DNA from: an uncultured Pseudomonadota bacterium
GTDB taxonomy: Bacteria > Pseudomonadota > Alphaproteobacteria > RF32 > CAG-239
Assembly: GCA_902763535.1 (NCBI GenBank)
Contig: CACWSG010000005.1
Coordinates: 62,001-126,000 of the forward strand
Direction: 5' to 3'
DNA: 64,000 nucleotides
The translations under genes and the position numbers were made by a program. Under the pieces are notes generated by a model. That model was given only the letters and a program-made list of their open reading frames with translations, did not search any database and was not told the origin of the DNA. The first letter of the stretch is position 1. Each line of letters starts with the position of its first letter. This document shows positions 19,296 through 27,487 of the stretch, one piece after another.

Positions 19296-20663
19296 ATGCA
19301 AATTTTTAATACTTTAAGCGGGTTAAAAGAAGAATTTAAGCCGATTGATGCGAGTAATGTCAGAATGTATGTGTGCGGTCCGACAGTTTATGATCATGCA
19401 CATCTGGGAAATATCAAAACACCGGTTATTTTTGATATTTTGTATCGTTTACTGCGGCACATTTACGGCAAAGAGCATATAACTTATGTTTCTAACATTA
19501 CCGATATTGATGACAAGATTATTAACAAATCAATTTCTACCGGAAAATCAATTAAAGAAATTACCGAGCAAACTTATCAGTGGTATATAGAGGATATGGC
19601 TAGATTAAACATTTTGCCGCCCAACCACCGCCCTAAAGCCACCGAATACATTAATGAAATGATAGAATTAGTTGAACAGCTTTTAGCTAACGGACACGCC
19701 TACGAGACGCAAGGTCATGTTTTGTTTGATGTAGAATCGATGCCCAATTACGGATTTTTATCAAAACGTTCACGCAAAGAAATGTTGGCGGGAGCCCGAA
19801 TCGAAGTTGCTGATTACAAAAAGAATCCGGAAGATTTTGTGTTATGGAAACCATCTGATGAAAATCAACCGGGGTGGAACAGCCCTTGGGGTTTCGGGCG
19901 TCCGGGCTGGCATTTGGAATGTTCGGCAATGAGCTCTAAACTATTAGGCAATTCTTTTGATATTCATGGCGGCGGATCTGATTTGATATTCCCGCACCAT
20001 GAAAACGAATGCGCACAATCAATGTGCGCGCACCCTAATGATGATTTCGCACACTACTGGGTGCATAGCGGGATGCTGATGGTCAACGGAGTTAAAATGT
20101 CAAAATCTTTGGGCAATTTTTATACTATTGACCAAATATTGGATAAGGCGCCTGCCGAAGCTTTGCGCTTGACTTTTTTAACAACGCATTATCACCAACC
20201 GTTTAATTTTACTTTTGATGGTTTGGACGCGGCAAAACAAACTTTGGATAAATTTTACAATGCTTTATTGCGGGTTAAAGATGTGGCCAAACGAGATGTT
20301 GCACCTGATGAAAGAGTGGTAAAGGCTTTGGAAGATGACCTTAACACACCATTGGCTTTGAGCTATATTCACGAATTGGTCGGCGATTTGAATAAGGCCT
20401 CTGATGAAAAGAACATGGCAGAGAAAAAATCGTTGTTGTTGGCATCTGCCGAATTGCTGGGTTTGCTATATCAAGATCCTTCGGTTTGGTTCAGAGGCGA
20501 ATCGACAGATGAAGCCCAAGAAATTGAAAAACTAATAGCCGAACGCAAAGAGGCCAAAAAGAATAAAAATTTTGCTTTGGCCGATAAAATTCGCGATGAC
20601 TTAAAAGCTCAAGGCATTGTTTTGGAAGATTCTCCGACCGGAACTACTTGGAAAAAAATATAA
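19296..20663 (+). CDS. cysS: Cysteinyl-tRNA synthetase
   Basis: This class I synthetase charges tRNA-Cys. CGPTVYDHAHLGN holds the HIGH-type motif and a zinc-ligand cysteine. The zinc site continues with GWHLECSAMS and the HHENE segment. KMSKS lies at residues 267-271. The C-terminal anticodon-binding helices end with DSPTGTTWKK. The 455-residue length is normal. It is read through with gltX (13 bp gap) and is followed by the flavodiiron gene. Confidence 0.97.
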   Translation: MQIFNTLSGLKEEFKPIDASNVRMYVCGPTVYDHAHLGNIKTPVIFDILYRLLRHIYGKEHITYVSNITDIDDKIINKSISTGKSIKEITEQTYQWYIEDMARLNILPPNHRPKATEYINEMIELVEQLLANGHAYETQGHVLFDVESMPNYGFLSKRSRKEMLAGARIEVADYKKNPEDFVLWKPSDENQPGWNSPWGFGRPGWHLECSAMSSKLLGNSFDIHGGGSDLIFPHHENECAQSMCAHPNDDFAHYWVHSGMLMVNGVKMSKSLGNFYTIDQILDKAPAEALRLTFLTTHYHQPFNFTFDGLDAAKQTLDKFYNALLRVKDVAKRDVAPDERVVKALEDDLNTPLALSYIHELVGDLNKASDEKNMAEKKSLLLASAELLGLLYQDPSVWFRGESTDEAQEIEKLIAERKEAKKNKNFALADKIRDDLKAQGIVLEDSPTGTTWKKI

Positions 20664-20692
20664 AACTCATATCTGTAATAAAGAGGAATATT

Positions 20693-21856
20693 ATGCAAAA
20701 CATTCAATTAACTGACGATATTTTTTATATCGGCACCGATGATAAAACTTTGGATTTGTTTGAGGGGCAATATGTTATTCCCAATGGAATATCATACAAT
20801 TCTTATGTGATTAAAGACGCCAAAATCGCGGTTATGGATACCGCGGACAAACGAGTTACCGATGAATGGTTTGCAAATCTGAAAGCGGTTTTAGGTGGAA
20901 GGAATCCGGACTATTTAGTAGTTTTACACATGGAGCCGGATCATGCTGCCAATATTGCTAAATTTATGACGGCTTATCCGGAAGCAAAAATGGTTTCCGG
21001 GGCTAAAAGTTTTACCCTATTAGAGCAATTTTTTGAAGATTTGGATGTAGCGAATCGCAAAGTTGAAGTCAAAGAAGGCGACGAGCTGGACTTAGGCAAC
21101 CACAAATTGTCATTTGTGGCGGCACCGATGGTACATTGGCCGGAAGTTATGTTTGCTTATGATAAAAAGGACAAAGTTTTGTTCTCGGCTGATGCGTTCG
21201 GCAAGTTTGGCACTTTGGACACGGATGAGGATTGGGCTTGCGAAGCGCGCCGCTACTATTTTAATATTGTCGGCAAATACGGAGTTCAAGTACAGAATGT
21301 TTTGAAAAAAGCGGCTAATCGTGATATTCAAAAAATTTTCCCTTTGCATGGTCCGATGCTGAGCGAAAATTTGGAATATTATTTGGATAAATATAATGTG
21401 TGGAGCAGTTACCTACCGGAAGATAAAGGCATATTTATCGCTTATACTTCAATTTACGGACACACAGAAATGGCTGCCCTGAAACTAAAGGAAATATTAG
21501 AAACAAAAGGAGAAAAGGTTGCTGTCACCGATTTAGCCAGAGAAGATACGGCGGAAGCAGTGGAAGATGCTTTTCGTTATGACCGTTTGGTTTTGGCCAG
21601 TCCTACGCATGATGCCGGAATGATGCCGCAGATGGAAAACTTTATTACCCAATTACGCGATAAAAATTATCAGAATCGCAAAATCGGTCTGATGGAAAAC
21701 GGATCATGGGCACCGATGGCGGCAAAGAAAATGCGTGAAGCTTTAGAGGGGTGTAAAAACCTGACATTTTGCGAAAATAAAGTAACTATAAAATCAGCTA
21801 TGAAAAAAGAAGATTTAGCACAGTTGGAAAAGTTAGCTGTAGAACTGTGTGCTTAA
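20693..21856 (+). CDS. Flavodiiron protein (oxygen/NO reductase)
   Basis: The beta-lactamase-like diiron domain has the ligand set HMEPDH, then HWPEVM, SADAFG and FPLHGPM. A C-terminal flavodoxin domain begins AYTSIYGHTEMAAL and binds FMN. At 387 residues it is a class A flavodiiron protein, which reduces O2 to water or NO to N2O, usually in anaerobes. The start at 20693 follows GAGGAA. With nrdDG nearby it points to a low-oxygen lifestyle. Its stop overlaps the first of two copies of a terminator. Confidence 0.92.
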   Translation: MQNIQLTDDIFYIGTDDKTLDLFEGQYVIPNGISYNSYVIKDAKIAVMDTADKRVTDEWFANLKAVLGGRNPDYLVVLHMEPDHAANIAKFMTAYPEAKMVSGAKSFTLLEQFFEDLDVANRKVEVKEGDELDLGNHKLSFVAAPMVHWPEVMFAYDKKDKVLFSADAFGKFGTLDTDEDWACEARRYYFNIVGKYGVQVQNVLKKAANRDIQKIFPLHGPMLSENLEYYLDKYNVWSSYLPEDKGIFIAYTSIYGHTEMAALKLKEILETKGEKVAVTDLAREDTAEAVEDAFRYDRLVLASPTHDAGMMPQMENFITQLRDKNYQNRKIGLMENGSWAPMAAKKMREALEGCKNLTFCENKVTIKSAMKKEDLAQLEKLAVELCA

Positions 21857-21902
21857 AAAAAGGAGCTCAAAAGCTCCTTTTTTTATTTTCTAACCTCAAA
21901 AT
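21855..21902. repeat. Direct repeat copy 1: terminator plus nrdG-tail sequence
   Basis: A-run, GGAGCTCAAAAGCTCC stem and T-run, then about 18 bp matching the last codons of nrdG. It is nearly identical to the copy at 22960-23008 (one extra T in that copy). It serves the flavodiiron gene as a terminator. Confidence 0.85.
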
Positions 21903-22862
21903 CTAGTCTCTAACGCGAGCGGGCGGCATTGTCATGTTCTTGCTTTTATTTGGCGTTGTGGACTCATGTGGTTTCTTTTCACCCATTCCTCGTAAATAGT
22001 ATATTTTTCCTTTTTTACTATTCTTTCTTACTGCTTTATTTATTTCTTCTACAACTTTATTTATTTCTTGCCTATTTCTTTTCTCACCCAATATTGATTC
22101 GAGCTCGGCTTTATTTGCATTTAAATCGTCCCTAGCTTTACGGGCGTTCTCCCTTACAGAAGGCCACTCTTTTTCTACTTTTGCCAACATCTCATCATAA
22201 GGCATATTAAGCAATTTTTTCAAGTCTTCGTTACAAGATGTAGAAGTATTACCTTCCGACCTTCTAACTTTAAGGTCATCAATATAATTATTAAAAGATG
22301 CCATCATTTCCATATCAGTATCTGCAGGTTTTTTCATATATTTAGAAATATTATACTTAACACGATCCATCAATGGTAAAGACTGATAATCAGTTTTTGG
22401 ATAACCTTTTGTTTCTTTTTCGATCACTTTTAACCATGTTTGCTGTACAAAAGGATAAAGTTTTTTTTCTTCCTCCGGTGTAAATGCATGATTTCTTACG
22501 CTATGAATAAAGTCTTGGTTGCTTGCTTTATCACCTCTACCCATAAGAATAGGAAGTGCATAATTAAATTCCTCACCTATAAGGATATATGCCATCTCTT
22601 TATTTGCATATGGCTCTACTTTAACTTTAGATGTTTCTTTTATATAATCTTCTTGCTTTTTAATCTTTTCATCAAGTTCTTCAAATTGTTTTTGTGTTGT
22701 TCTCGGTAATGACTTGTAAAATTCGTCCATTGCATCAGGAAATCCTTCTCTTCCTTTCGGTGTAACGACGACTTTGCCATTTCGGGCATCTTCAAGCATT
22801 TTCTGTAATTTTTCTAATGTTTGTGCGGATGTTTCATTTTCTTCCTTTGTATACTCTACCAT
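21903..22862 (-). CDS. Hypothetical soluble helical protein, inserted gene
   Basis: This 319-residue protein is rich in Lys and Glu and predicted mostly helical (QKQFEELDEKIKKQEDYIKE). It has no signal peptide or membrane segment. No family is recognised. It sits between two nearly identical 48-bp copies of a terminator plus the nrdG 3' end, so it appears to have been inserted between the flavodiiron gene and nrdG. No transposase is nearby. Composition is AT-rich like its surroundings. Confidence 0.7.
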   Translation of the reverse strand: MVEYTKEENETSAQTLEKLQKMLEDARNGKVVVTPKGREGFPDAMDEFYKSLPRTTQKQFEELDEKIKKQEDYIKETSKVKVEPYANKEMAYILIGEEFNYALPILMGRGDKASNQDFIHSVRNHAFTPEEEKKLYPFVQQTWLKVIEKETKGYPKTDYQSLPLMDRVKYNISKYMKKPADTDMEMMASFNNYIDDLKVRRSEGNTSTSCNEDLKKLLNMPYDEMLAKVEKEWPSVRENARKARDDLNANKAELESILGEKRNRQEINKVVEEINKAVRKNSKKGKIYYLRGMGEKKPHESTTPNKSKNMTMPPARVRD

Positions 22863-22959
22863 AATTTAATCTCCCTTGTATAATGTTTCTATCTAATTTT
22901 CATTTTACCCTACCTCCCCATTTTTTGTCAAGTGTTTTTGTCAAAAAATATTGCGTAAC

Positions 22960-23008
22960 AAAAAAGGAGCTCAAAAGCTCCTTTTTTTTATTTTCTAACC
23001 TCAAAATT
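22960..23008. repeat. Direct repeat copy 2: terminator plus nrdG tail
   Basis: Same sequence as 21855-21902; this copy includes the true nrdG stop and last codons. The ancestral order was probably flavodiiron gene, one shared terminator, then convergent nrdG. Confidence 0.85.
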
Positions 23009-23692
23009 CTCAAAATTTTCTTGCAAATATTTCAGCAATTCCCCATCGCTGACCAGATGTTCACACATAATATCCGTGCTGGTTTTATCGCTGTCAACCG
23101 GACGGTACTTTTGCAGGAAATACTTTTTTACACCCTTTTCTTTTAAGGTTTTAGCGATCAACCACAAATCATCAATATTCAAAAAGCGCGGGTCACAGGT
23201 AGTGCGACATTCGAAATCACCGCCACTTTTAAGCAACAAAGCCAAACTTTCCTGCACTTTTTTCAGGTGATTTACCCCGACAATTGACTGATATTTTACT
23301 TCATCAAAAGGGGCTTTTATGTCTAAACCTACCCAATCAACCAGAGGTAAAACTTGCGCTAAATGCTCCGGACGATAGCCGCCGGTATGAAGCCCGATCT
23401 TATATCCCAAAGTTCTCACCTCTTTAATGGCATCACTCAAGCAATCTTGCAACAAAGGCTCGCCGCCGGAAAAAGTCACGGCGTCAAGACGCCCCACCCT
23501 TTTACGCAGAAAATCAACGAATTTTTCCCAAGAAAAATCATTCTCCGACAAAATCGGTCTGATAGATGCATTGTGGCAAAATGGACATTTCCACGGGCAA
23601 CCTTGCATAAACACTACGGCACTTAAAACCCCGGGAAAATCAACGGCGCTGAATTTCTCAACGCCGCCGACCACAATTTTTGAATTGTTCAT
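22988..23692 (-). CDS. nrdG: Anaerobic ribonucleotide reductase activating protein
   Basis: This radical SAM activase generates the glycyl radical on NrdD. The CxxxCxxC cluster motif is in GCPWKCPFCHNAS. The radical SAM core follows (VTFSGGEPLLQ, GLHTGGYRPEHLAQV, VGLDIKAPFDE). At 234 residues it is of the longer NrdG type. Its start lies 6 bp after the glycyl-radical subunit gene, so the order is nrdD, glycyl subunit, nrdG. It ends at a terminator that also occurs 1.1 kb downstream. Confidence 0.93.
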   Translation of the reverse strand: MNNSKIVVGGVEKFSAVDFPGVLSAVVFMQGCPWKCPFCHNASIRPILSENDFSWEKFVDFLRKRVGRLDAVTFSGGEPLLQDCLSDAIKEVRTLGYKIGLHTGGYRPEHLAQVLPLVDWVGLDIKAPFDEVKYQSIVGVNHLKKVQESLALLLKSGGDFECRTTCDPRFLNIDDLWLIAKTLKEKGVKKYFLQKYRPVDSDKTSTDIMCEHLVSDGELLKYLQENFENFEVRK

Positions 23693-23698
23693 TAGAAG

Positions 23699-23917
23699 TT
23701 ATTCTGCCGCAATAGCTTCAACATCACATTCACAATGACAAGCGCAGCCATCAACCGCCTTGAGTTCTGAGAAGCAAACACGCGAATCAAATTCAGACTT
23801 TTTGCCTACATTGAACTCAGAATAAGGACGAAGATAACCCATAACTCTTGTCCATACTTCACAAGGTTGTCTTTCTTCATCGCTCAATTTAATGTCTTCA
23901 AAATTAATAGTTGTCAT
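23699..23917 (-). CDS. Stand-alone glycyl-radical domain of class III ribonucleotide reductase
   Basis: This 72-residue protein has CEVWTRVMGYLRPYSEFNVG, the RVxGY glycyl-radical loop normally found at the very end of NrdD. That loop is missing from the adjacent large NrdD protein. It has its own ribosome site (GGAG, 10 bp before the ATG) and a 42-bp spacer after the nrdD stop, so it is a separate gene and not a frameshift product. The tail ends Cys-rich (CACHCEC), perhaps metal-binding. It probably associates with NrdD and carries the radical Gly, activated by NrdG. It is the analogue of a two-protein glycyl radical enzyme such as the one with GrcA. Confidence 0.88.
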   Translation of the reverse strand: MTTINFEDIKLSDEERQPCEVWTRVMGYLRPYSEFNVGKKSEFDSRVCFSELKAVDGCACHCECDVEAIAAE

Positions 23918-23959
23918 TATTTTTTCTCCAGTGGTTATATTATATTATAAATTAGGTTC

Positions 23960-26020
23960 TTAAGCAACATCTTTTCTTGATGCCGCGGCTCTTTTTGCTG
24001 CCTTCTTTTCTTCATCACAAATCGGGCAGTATTTATGTTCTCCCGAAATATATCCATGTTTTGGGCAAATGGAAAAAGTCGGGGTGATGGTAACATAAGG
24101 TAACCGATAGTTTGTCAAGACGCGTTTTACAATGTCACGGCAAACTTTGGCTGAGGAAATGCGCTGTCCCATATAAAGGTGCAGCACGGTGCCGCCGGTG
24201 TACTTGGTTTGAAGGGTGGATTGTAATTCCAAAGCTTCAAACGGATCATCAGTATAGCCAACCGGCAGTTGTGATGAATTGGTATAAAATGGATTCTCTT
24301 TCGGTCCGGCTTGAATAATGTCAGCAAAACGCTTCTTATCTTCACGAGCAAAACGAGTGGTTGCACCTTCAGCCGGAGTAGCCTCCAAATTGTACATATG
24401 ACCGGTCTCTTCTTGAATTTTGACCAAACGATCACGAATATAATCCAAGAATTTAACGGCGAAAGCTTGTCCCCATTCATCAGCAATCTCATGCTCATCA
24501 TTGGTGAAGTTTCTAATCATCTCGTTGATGCCATTAACACCAATGGTTGAGAAGTGGTTGCGCAAAGTTCCCAAATAGCGTTTGGTATAGGGGAACAGAC
24601 CTTGGTCAATCAGGCGTTGAATGAGTTTACGTTTGATTTCCAAGGATACTTTAGCCATATCCATCAATTCGTCCAAACGAGCATATAAACCTGCTTCGTT
24701 ACCTTTGTAAACATAGCCCAAACGAGCGCAGTTGATGGTAACAACACCAATCGAACCGGTTTGTTCAGCCGAACCAAACAGACCATTACCGCGGGCCAAC
24801 AACTCACGCAAGTCCAATTGCAGGCGGCAGCACATCGAACGAATTTGACCGGGTTTTAATACAGAATTGATAAAGTTTTGGAAATAAGGCAAACCATATT
24901 TGGCTGTCATCTCGAACAACAACTCGGTATTCTCATCTTCCCATGGGAAATCAGGTGTCATATTATAGGTGGGAATCGGAAAAGTAAACGGACGACCTTT
25001 GATATCACCTTTCATCATAACTTCGATGTAGGCTTTGTTAATCATGTGCATCTCGTCTTTCAAATCGCCATAGGTAAAGTCTTGTTCAACACCGGCAATA
25101 AGAGGATGCTTGTCGCGCAAATCATCAGGGCAAACCCAGTCAAAAGTGAAGTTAGTGAACGGAGTTTGTGAGCCCCAACGAGAAGGAACATTCAAGTTAT
25201 AAATCAATTCCTGCATACTCTGGTAAACTTGTTGATAGGACAATTTATCCTTGCGAACATAAGGGGCAAGATAAGTATCAACCGACGAAAAAGCTTGAGC
25301 TCCGGCCCACTCATTTTGCAAAGTACCCATAAAGTTAACCATCTGACCAACTGCAGCACTTAAGTGCTTGGCCGGACCGGCCTCAGCTTTGCCGGGAACT
25401 CCGTTAAAGCCTTCATGAAGAAGATTCTTTAATGACCAACCGGCGCAATAAGCAGCCAACATACTCAAATCATGAATATGAAAATCACCATTGCGATGAG
25501 CTTCGCCGATAGCAGCCGGATAAACATGGCTCAACCAGTAGTTGGCGGTTACCTTACCTGCAACATTCAAAATCAATCCGCCGTTAGAATAGCCTTGGTT
25601 GGCATTTTCATTAATACGCCAATCCAATTTTTCCAAATATTCATTAACCGAGCTTTCAACATCAACCATAACTTTGTTATCTTGACGAACACGAGTGCGC
25701 TGGTCACGATACAAAATATAGGCTTTAGCGGTATTAAAATAGTTGGCCGAAATCAAAACCTGTTCAACAATATCTTGAATCTGCTCAATTGAGGGTAAAT
25801 TTTTCTCAGAAAACTTATGTTTCAAAACCTTCAAAACCTGAGCGGTTAACAGACGGCTTTCATCCTCATCAAATTCTTTGGTGGCAGAACCTGCTTTGTT
25901 AATAGCATTAAAGATTCTCTCTGAATCGAAAGGAGCCAATGTACCATCGCGTTTTGAAATTTGAGCGATGCCGATATTTTCTTCGGCGGCAGATGAATTT
26001 TTTGCGGTTGCTTTAGTCAT
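23960..26020 (-). CDS. nrdD: Anaerobic ribonucleoside-triphosphate reductase, large chain
   Basis: The class III enzyme reduces ribonucleotides to deoxyribonucleotides without oxygen. The N-terminal ATP-cone (ISKRDGTLAPFDSERIF) controls activity. The barrel core contains HIHDLSMLAAYCAGWSL, MCCRLQLDLRELL and GSIGVVTINCARLGY. A zinc-like site at the C-terminus reads CPKHG then CPIC. The protein stops at residue 686 without the RVxGY glycyl motif, which is encoded by the next gene. The start at 26020 is preferred over 26104, which would run into the NrdR boxes. Confidence 0.95.
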   Translation of the reverse strand: MTKATAKNSSAAEENIGIAQISKRDGTLAPFDSERIFNAINKAGSATKEFDEDESRLLTAQVLKVLKHKFSEKNLPSIEQIQDIVEQVLISANYFNTAKAYILYRDQRTRVRQDNKVMVDVESSVNEYLEKLDWRINENANQGYSNGGLILNVAGKVTANYWLSHVYPAAIGEAHRNGDFHIHDLSMLAAYCAGWSLKNLLHEGFNGVPGKAEAGPAKHLSAAVGQMVNFMGTLQNEWAGAQAFSSVDTYLAPYVRKDKLSYQQVYQSMQELIYNLNVPSRWGSQTPFTNFTFDWVCPDDLRDKHPLIAGVEQDFTYGDLKDEMHMINKAYIEVMMKGDIKGRPFTFPIPTYNMTPDFPWEDENTELLFEMTAKYGLPYFQNFINSVLKPGQIRSMCCRLQLDLRELLARGNGLFGSAEQTGSIGVVTINCARLGYVYKGNEAGLYARLDELMDMAKVSLEIKRKLIQRLIDQGLFPYTKRYLGTLRNHFSTIGVNGINEMIRNFTNDEHEIADEWGQAFAVKFLDYIRDRLVKIQEETGHMYNLEATPAEGATTRFAREDKKRFADIIQAGPKENPFYTNSSQLPVGYTDDPFEALELQSTLQTKYTGGTVLHLYMGQRISSAKVCRDIVKRVLTNYRLPYVTITPTFSICPKHGYISGEHKYCPICDEEKKAAKRAAASRKDVA

Positions 26021-26082
26021 TTCTATTGTCTTTCTTTCACTGCTTAAAAGATTAAACCATTTTTTGCTCTGTTGCTGATAAC

Positions 26083-26098
26083 ATACAATATATAGTCT
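26083..26098. promoter_or_regulatory. NrdR box 1
   Basis: ATACAATATATAGTCT matches the NrdR consensus acaCwAtATaTwGtgt at nearly every conserved position. It lies 63 bp upstream of the nrdD start at 26020. Confidence 0.75.
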
Positions 26099-26113
26099 TA
26101 ACAAAAAGTAAAT

Positions 26114-26129
26114 ATACTAGATATAGTAT
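26114..26129. promoter_or_regulatory. NrdR box 2
   Basis: ATACTAGATATAGTAT is a second match. Its start is exactly 31 bp from that of box 1, the usual three-turn spacing of paired NrdR boxes. Confidence 0.75.
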
Positions 26130-26475
26130 GCACAATTTTTTTTGCGAAACTGTTGAGGATGATTTTTACAGATAAAAATAAAGCTCTCAATAGCTGTTAA
26201 GAATAAAATTTTGTTGATAATTTGGATTCCGCACCTATCTATTTAAAATCGTGTCATAAAAAATTTTTTTACTATGAGGATAAAACTCTTAATAACTTGA
26301 AAAGCGCAGAAATCCGCCATTTTTTTAGGCAATTTATGCAAAAAATTAAATCTTTTATCGCGAATTTCGCAAAGGTTAAAACGACTCGTGAAAAAAATAG
26401 TTCTTTAGGCCTATTTAAAAAAAACAGATACTTTATATATAAGTAGCGTAGAAATTTTTCAGCAGGAGAAAATTT
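26130..26475. other. Intergenic AT-rich region
   Basis: Between the NrdR boxes and the OB-fold gene I see no supported gene, only AT-rich sequence. An open frame at 26222-26446 has no ribosome site and low-complexity residues, so it is not called. Confidence 0.5.
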
Positions 26476-26844
26476 ATGAGAAAAATATTGTATATCATGA
26501 GCTTAGCGTTGGTTGCCGGATTCGCTTGCTTGTCAGCCGCCAATGCCGGAAAACACCACAAAGCCGGCGGCTATCAAAATACCGCCATGCCGGTTAATAC
26601 CGTTGCCGAAGTTTTGGTGATGGAAGACGACACTCCGGTTAAAGTATCAGGAAAAATTACCAATCAGGTTAAAGGCGATAAATATCAGTTGGCGGATTCG
26701 ACCGGCACTATAATTGTGGAAATCGAATCGGAAGCATGGAATGGAAACACCATCACCGAAACTGACGAGGTTATAATTTTGGGTGAGGTTGACAAAGATA
26801 AAGACGGAACCGAAATTGACGCTCATGCAGTTATGAAAAAATAA
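26476..26844 (+). CDS. Periplasmic OB-fold protein (YgiW/YdeI, BOF family)
   Basis: The 122 residues start with a signal peptide (MRKILYIMSLALVAGFACLS) ending at ANAG. The mature domain has the BOF pattern: VNTVAEVLVMEDDTPVKVSG, KITNQVKGDKYQLADSTGTI, and ITETDEVIILGEVDKDKDGT. Family members aid stress tolerance in the periplasm. The ATG has AGCAGGAGAA upstream. A terminator follows. Confidence 0.85.
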   Translation: MRKILYIMSLALVAGFACLSAANAGKHHKAGGYQNTAMPVNTVAEVLVMEDDTPVKVSGKITNQVKGDKYQLADSTGTIIVEIESEAWNGNTITETDEVIILGEVDKDKDGTEIDAHAVMKK

Positions 26845-26871
26845 AACAGAATCGGTTTTTGGATTCGTTTT

Positions 26872-26899
26872 AAGCGGTCAGCAAATGACCGCTTTTTTT
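26872..26899 (+). terminator. Rho-independent terminator
   Basis: AAGCGGTCA pairs with TGACCGCTT, then a T-run. It follows the OB-fold gene. Confidence 0.85.
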
Positions 26900-26928
26900 A
26901 TTATTATAAATGTTTCGGCAAAAATTTG

Positions 26929-27019
26929 TTGCATAATAAAAATATTGTGATAGATATAGCATTGCATTTCGGGACAAAAGTTCAGTTTGGCAAAAGCGTT
27001 TGCATGGGGCTTGAGGAAA
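26929..27019 (+). pseudogene. Decayed tRNA-Pro copy with promoter remnant
   Basis: From 26970 the sequence matches the 5' half of the intact tRNA at 27196 (CGGGAC, then GTTCAGT-TGG, AGCG-TTGCATGGGG) through the GGG anticodon, then diverges. The upstream stretch from 26929 (TTGCA, ATATTGTG) also matches that before the intact gene, offset 226-229 bp. It is a duplicated and decayed promoter plus tRNA 5' half. Confidence 0.7.
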
Positions 27020-27104
27020 GAAAATGACATCTGATTGTCATTTTCTGACGAAAGGCGAAATTTGGTTAGATTTACTAAAAGTCGAAAGACTTGGCAGTAA
27101 ATCT
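27020..27104. repeat. Palindromic hairpins inside the tRNA remnant
   Basis: A perfect 10-bp inverted repeat lies at 27020-27029 / 27036-27045 (GAAAATGACA). A second, 9 bp, lies at 27068-27076 / 27096-27104 (AGATTTACT), enclosing AGTC-GAAA-GACT. These lie where the 3' half of the copied tRNA would be. Confidence 0.6.
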
Positions 27105-27195
27105 TAGCAAATGAGCAGGAACGAGCGAGAATCGCGAGTTTAGAAGTCGCCGACTTCTTGCAATCCGATATGATTATTGTGGTATATTTGATTCT

Positions 27196-27272
27196 CGGGA
27201 CGTAGTTCAGTCTGGTAGAGCGCTTGCATGGGGTGCAAGAAGTCGGAGGTTCGAATCCTCTCGTCCCGACCA
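27196..27272 (+). tRNA. tRNA-Pro (GGG anticodon)
   Basis: This 77-nt gene has an acceptor stem CGGGACG with CGTCCCG and encodes its CCA end. The anticodon stem CTTGC/GCAAG holds loop ATGGGGT, giving GGG. The T arm is GGAGG-TTCGAAT-CCTC. A terminator follows. TTGCAA at 27158 and TATATT at 27183 could be its promoter with 19-bp spacing. Confidence 0.95.
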
Positions 27273-27274
27273 TT

Positions 27275-27303
27275 AAAAAGGCCACCTATATGGTGGCTTT
27301 TTT
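27275..27303 (+). terminator. Terminator of tRNA-Pro
   Basis: GCCACC (27281-27286) pairs with GGTGGC (27292-27297), followed by six T. Confidence 0.8.
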
Positions 27304-27310
27304 AATGGTT

Positions 27311-27443
27311 TTGGGATCAGGGTTCGAAGCTCCGAAGAAGGAGGTTCGACTACAAGGCAAAGGCGAACGGAAGTGCGCCGGTCGGCAAAGCCGATTGCCG
27401 CAGTGAACGAAGCGTAAGCGTAGTAATCCTCTCGTCCCGACCA
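27311..27443 (+). repeat. tRNA 3'-end copy 1 interrupted by a 76-nt structured element
   Basis: GGAGGTTCGA (27340-27349) and ATCCTCTCGTCCCGACCA (27426-27443) are the two halves of the tRNA-Pro T arm and acceptor. Between them lies a 76-nt element starting CTAC and ending GTAGTA, with stems GGCG/CGCC and TCGGC/GCCGA. Part of the upstream tRNA is lost or changed. Copy 2 is at 27488-27612. Confidence 0.75.
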
Positions 27444-27450
27444 GATACAA

Positions 27451-27473
27451 AAAGCCGCCTTTATGGCGGCTTT
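27451..27473 (+). terminator. Terminator-like hairpin after tRNA 3'-end copy 1
   Basis: AAAGCCGCC pairs with GGCGGCTTT. Its position mirrors the terminator after the intact tRNA, suggesting the copied unit was tRNA plus terminator. Confidence 0.7.
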
Positions 27474-27487
27474 ATTATATCTGAATT

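Noticed and set aside
23918..23959. Frameshift between nrdD and the glycyl-radical frame
   Set aside because: The spacer has in-frame stops, a GGAG ribosome site and an ATG; two genes fit better than one broken gene.
26222..26446. Plus-strand open frame of 74 codons
   Set aside because: No ribosome site, low-complexity Lys/Phe/Asn residues, AT-rich intergenic DNA.
26878..27285. Minus-strand open frame across the tRNA-Pro region
   Set aside because: It is the antisense of the tRNA and its remnant; its start (GTRGFEPPTSC) is the well-known false translation of a tRNA.
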